DNA of 6,146 nt from Bacilli bacterium (GTDB lineage: Bacteria > Bacillota_I > Bacilli_A > RF39 > UBA660), in assembly GCA_028684735.1 (NCBI GenBank), contig JAQUFI010000067.1, forward strand, positions 1-6,146, in the 5' to 3' direction. The position numbers and the translations under genes were made by a program. Below, one piece after another: positions 4,465 through 6,146 of the stretch. Each line of letters opens with the position of its first letter. The stretch's first letter is position 1. The notes under the pieces were generated by a model. The model saw only the letters and a program-made list of their open reading frames with translations, was not told where the DNA came from and made no database searches.

Positions 4465-5763
4465 ATGACAGAGAAATTAATTATCTTAAAAACTTTTGTT
4501 GAAGTTAGATGGTTAAGGAAATTTAAAACGAAAGAAGCTGTAAAAAAACATCAAGAAAAAATGATTGTAAAACAATTAAAGTATTTAAAAAAGAATTCAC
4601 CTTTCTTTAAAGATGTAGACCCATCTATGAATGGATTTAAGAACTTACCAATAATGAACAAGCAAATTATGATGGATAACTTTAATGATTTAAATACTGT
4701 TGGTATTGATAGAGACGAAGCAATGGAGATTGCTATTAATAGTGAAAAAAGTCGTGAGTTCAAAGAGAAATGTAATGGTATATCAGTTGGCCTTTCATCG
4801 GGAACTAGTGGTCATAGAGGATTATTTATAATTAGTGATCGAGATCGAAGTCTTTGGGCTGGAGCAGCAATGGCAAAACTTCTTCCTAAAAAGAAAATGT
4901 TTGGTAACAAAATTGCTTTTTTCTTAAGAGCAGATAACAATTTATATGAAACTGTTAAATCAAAATTTATGGAGTTTGAATACTTTGATATTTATGAAGA
5001 TTTTAAAAGCAACATGAAGAAACTTAATAAGTATCAACCGACAGTTCTAATAGCACCACCATCAGTCTTAATGTTAATAGCAAATGCAATAGAAAATAAA
5101 ACAATTAACATTGATCCTGTGAAAGTAATATCGGTAGCAGAGGTTCTAACTGAAAAAGATGAAGAGTATTTTAAAAAGGTATTTAATAAAGAGATAATTT
5201 ATCAAGTCTATCAATGTACCGAAGGTTTTATAGGATATAAATGTGAATGTGGTACGTTTCATATAAATGAAGATGTTGTATTTATAGAGAAAGAGTATAT
5301 TGATAAAGATAGATTTATACCAATAGTTACTGATTACATTAGAAGAACTCAACCAATAATTAGGTATAGACTAAATGATATATTAGTTGATAGTAATAAG
5401 ACTTGTGAATGTGGTTTAAATTTTATGGCAATAGAAAAAATCGAAGGTAGAACTGATGATATGTTTATCTTTAATGACAAAAATAATAATGAGATTGCTG
5501 TTTTTCCGGATTTTATTAGTAGATGTATTATTTATGTTGATGGGATAAAAGATTATAAAATAGTTCAAAAACAGAAAAATCAAGTTATAATATATTTAGA
5601 CGTTGTTACACCAAAGATTAAAAAAGATATTGAAAATGAGTTTTTAAGACTTGCAGATAAAATGCAATTTATAATGCCTAAATTTGAATATAAAAAGTAT
5701 CAAGTGGATATGACTAAAAAGTTAAAACGCGTCGAGAGGAGTTTCGCTCATGAGAAAAATTAA
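4465..5763 (+). CDS. PaaK/F390-synthetase-like adenylate-forming enzyme
   Basis: A 432-residue member of the ANL adenylate-forming superfamily, closest in layout to phenylacetate-CoA ligase (PaaK) and coenzyme F390 synthetase, which are also near 430 residues. It should activate a carboxylate with ATP to an acyl-AMP. Seen in order: phosphate loop GLSSGTSGHRG (109-119, His where a Lys is common), YQCTEGFIG (249-257, carrying the TE pair), RYRLND (300-305, RYRxGD-like with Asn replacing Gly), and the PaaK-type IEGRTDDMF (326-334). KCECG...H (259-266) and TCECG (313-317) are paired CxC motifs consistent with the structural zinc site of this subfamily. The C-terminus MTKKLKRVERSF (416-427) may supply the catalytic lysine. 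The acceptor could be CoA, a carrier protein, or none if a beta-lactone is formed as by OleC. It overlaps the KAS III gene by 14 bases. Confidence 0.92.
   Translation: MTEKLIILKTFVEVRWLRKFKTKEAVKKHQEKMIVKQLKYLKKNSPFFKDVDPSMNGFKNLPIMNKQIMMDNFNDLNTVGIDRDEAMEIAINSEKSREFKEKCNGISVGLSSGTSGHRGLFIISDRDRSLWAGAAMAKLLPKKKMFGNKIAFFLRADNNLYETVKSKFMEFEYFDIYEDFKSNMKKLNKYQPTVLIAPPSVLMLIANAIENKTINIDPVKVISVAEVLTEKDEEYFKKVFNKEIIYQVYQCTEGFIGYKCECGTFHINEDVVFIEKEYIDKDRFIPIVTDYIRRTQPIIRYRLNDILVDSNKTCECGLNFMAIEKIEGRTDDMFIFNDKNNNEIAVFPDFISRCIIYVDGIKDYKIVQKQKNQVIIYLDVVTPKIKKDIENEFLRLADKMQFIMPKFEYKKYQVDMTKKLKRVERSFAHEKN
5734..5741 (+). promoter_or_regulatory. Ribosome binding site for the KAS III gene
   Basis: GAGAGGAG, 8 bases before the ATG at 5750 and inside the end of the adenylating-enzyme gene. 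It fixes the start of the truncated KAS III frame and explains the 14-base overlap. Confidence 0.8.
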
Positions 5764-6146
5764 AATAACTGGTTACGGAGTGTATTTACCAGATAACATA
5801 TATGAAGTTGATGGTCAAAGAAGATATAGAGCAAATAAGAATGATACCCAATTATCAATGGCAACTGCTGCTTGTAGGAAAGCTTTAGAAAATGGTAAAA
5901 TTGATATAGAAAACATTGATTGTATTGTTTCAACAAGTGCAGTTGGAATACAACCTATTCCATGTACTGCAGCACTTATACATGAACAAATTGCAATTGG
6001 AACAGATATCCCAGCATTAGATATTAATACGACTTGTACAAGCTTCATAACAGCGTTAGATATTATGTCATATCTAGTAGATAGTGGAAAGTATAATAAT
6101 GTTTTAATTGTTGCAAGTGAAATAGCTTCACATGGTTTAAATAAAA
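5750..6146 (+). CDS. 3-oxoacyl-ACP synthase III / OleA-like condensing enzyme (3' end outside window)
   Basis: The first 132 residues of a thiolase-fold condensing enzyme; the frame is open to the right edge. It starts KIKITGYGVYLPDN (residues 4-16), the usual FabH opening strand, and continues to DCIVSTSAVGIQPIPCTAALIHEQ (58-80) and DINTTCTSFITALD (91-104), where Cys96 is the acyl-accepting catalytic cysteine. IVASEIASHGLN (120-131) follows. The His and Asn (or other) catalytic residues lie beyond the window. KAS III enzymes extend a CoA-bound acyl starter with malonyl-ACP; OleA joins two acyl chains head to head. The segment between strand 1 and the first long helix (residues 17-35) is about 15-25 residues shorter than in housekeeping FabH, arguing against a primary fatty-acid-synthesis role. 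The strong GAGAGGAG site and overlap with the preceding gene place it in the same operon. Confidence 0.93.
   Translation, partial: MRKIKITGYGVYLPDNIYEVDGQRRYRANKNDTQLSMATAACRKALENGKIDIENIDCIVSTSAVGIQPIPCTAALIHEQIAIGTDIPALDINTTCTSFITALDIMSYLVDSGKYNNVLIVASEIASHGLNK

Noticed and set aside
5815..6048. Reverse-strand frame of 77 codons
   Set aside because: It lies antisense to the KAS III gene, which carries the catalytic cysteine motif in the + frame; it is a shadow frame.
1..6146. CRISPR arrays, tRNA or rRNA genes, insertion-sequence ends
   Set aside because: Looked for regularly spaced repeats, cloverleaf-like GC-rich segments and terminal inverted repeats with transposase; none seen.

Overview
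The window is strongly AT-rich. All supported genes lie on the + strand, most starts have purine-rich Shine-Dalgarno sites (AAAGGAG, AAGGAG, GAGAGGAG), and there is a consensus extended -10 promoter. This points to a low-GC Bacillota host (Clostridium/Bacillus/Staphylococcus-like); the genus cannot be fixed from the sequence. A hairpin terminator at about 2000-2036 followed by a promoter at about 2098-2126 divides it into two unlike halves.

Left half (1-2036): a tight array of small genes with phage- or plasmid-like character. In order: the tail of a gene entering from outside (2-100), a 105-residue unknown (97-414), a short AbrB/SpoVT-type protein with a C-terminal zinc ribbon (420-665), a small frame that looks frameshifted (701-871, open remainder to 974), a 130-residue unknown (1006-1398), and a 187-residue protein with a SWIM-like CxC...CxH zinc site (1442-2005). 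None is a recognised housekeeping gene, so this is best read as part of a mobile element or a prophage/phage-plasmid remnant; no integrase, capsid or replication gene is visible to prove it.

Right half (2037-6146): the start of a biosynthetic operon driven from one promoter. In order: an Sfp-type phosphopantetheinyl transferase (2174-2686), an NAD(P)-dependent extended SDR resembling 3-beta-HSD/OleD proteins (2702-3688), a metallo-beta-lactamase-fold hydrolase of the lactonase-like type with all metal ligands (3657-4460), a PaaK/F390-synthetase-like adenylate-forming enzyme (4465-5763), and a ketoacyl-ACP synthase III/OleA-like condensing enzyme cut by the window edge (5750-6146). The genes are separated by at most 15 bases or overlap.

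Taken together, the right half looks like an acyl-chain pathway: carrier-protein activation (PPTase), carbon-carbon bond formation (KAS III), carboxylate activation by adenylation, ketone/alcohol redox (SDR) and hydrolysis of an ester, thioester or lactone (MBL). The set parallels bacterial OleABCD long-chain olefin/beta-lactone biosynthesis, but the adenylating enzyme and hydrolase come from different families and a PPTase is added. The product is unknown and cannot be read from the sequence. An acyl carrier protein would be expected downstream.
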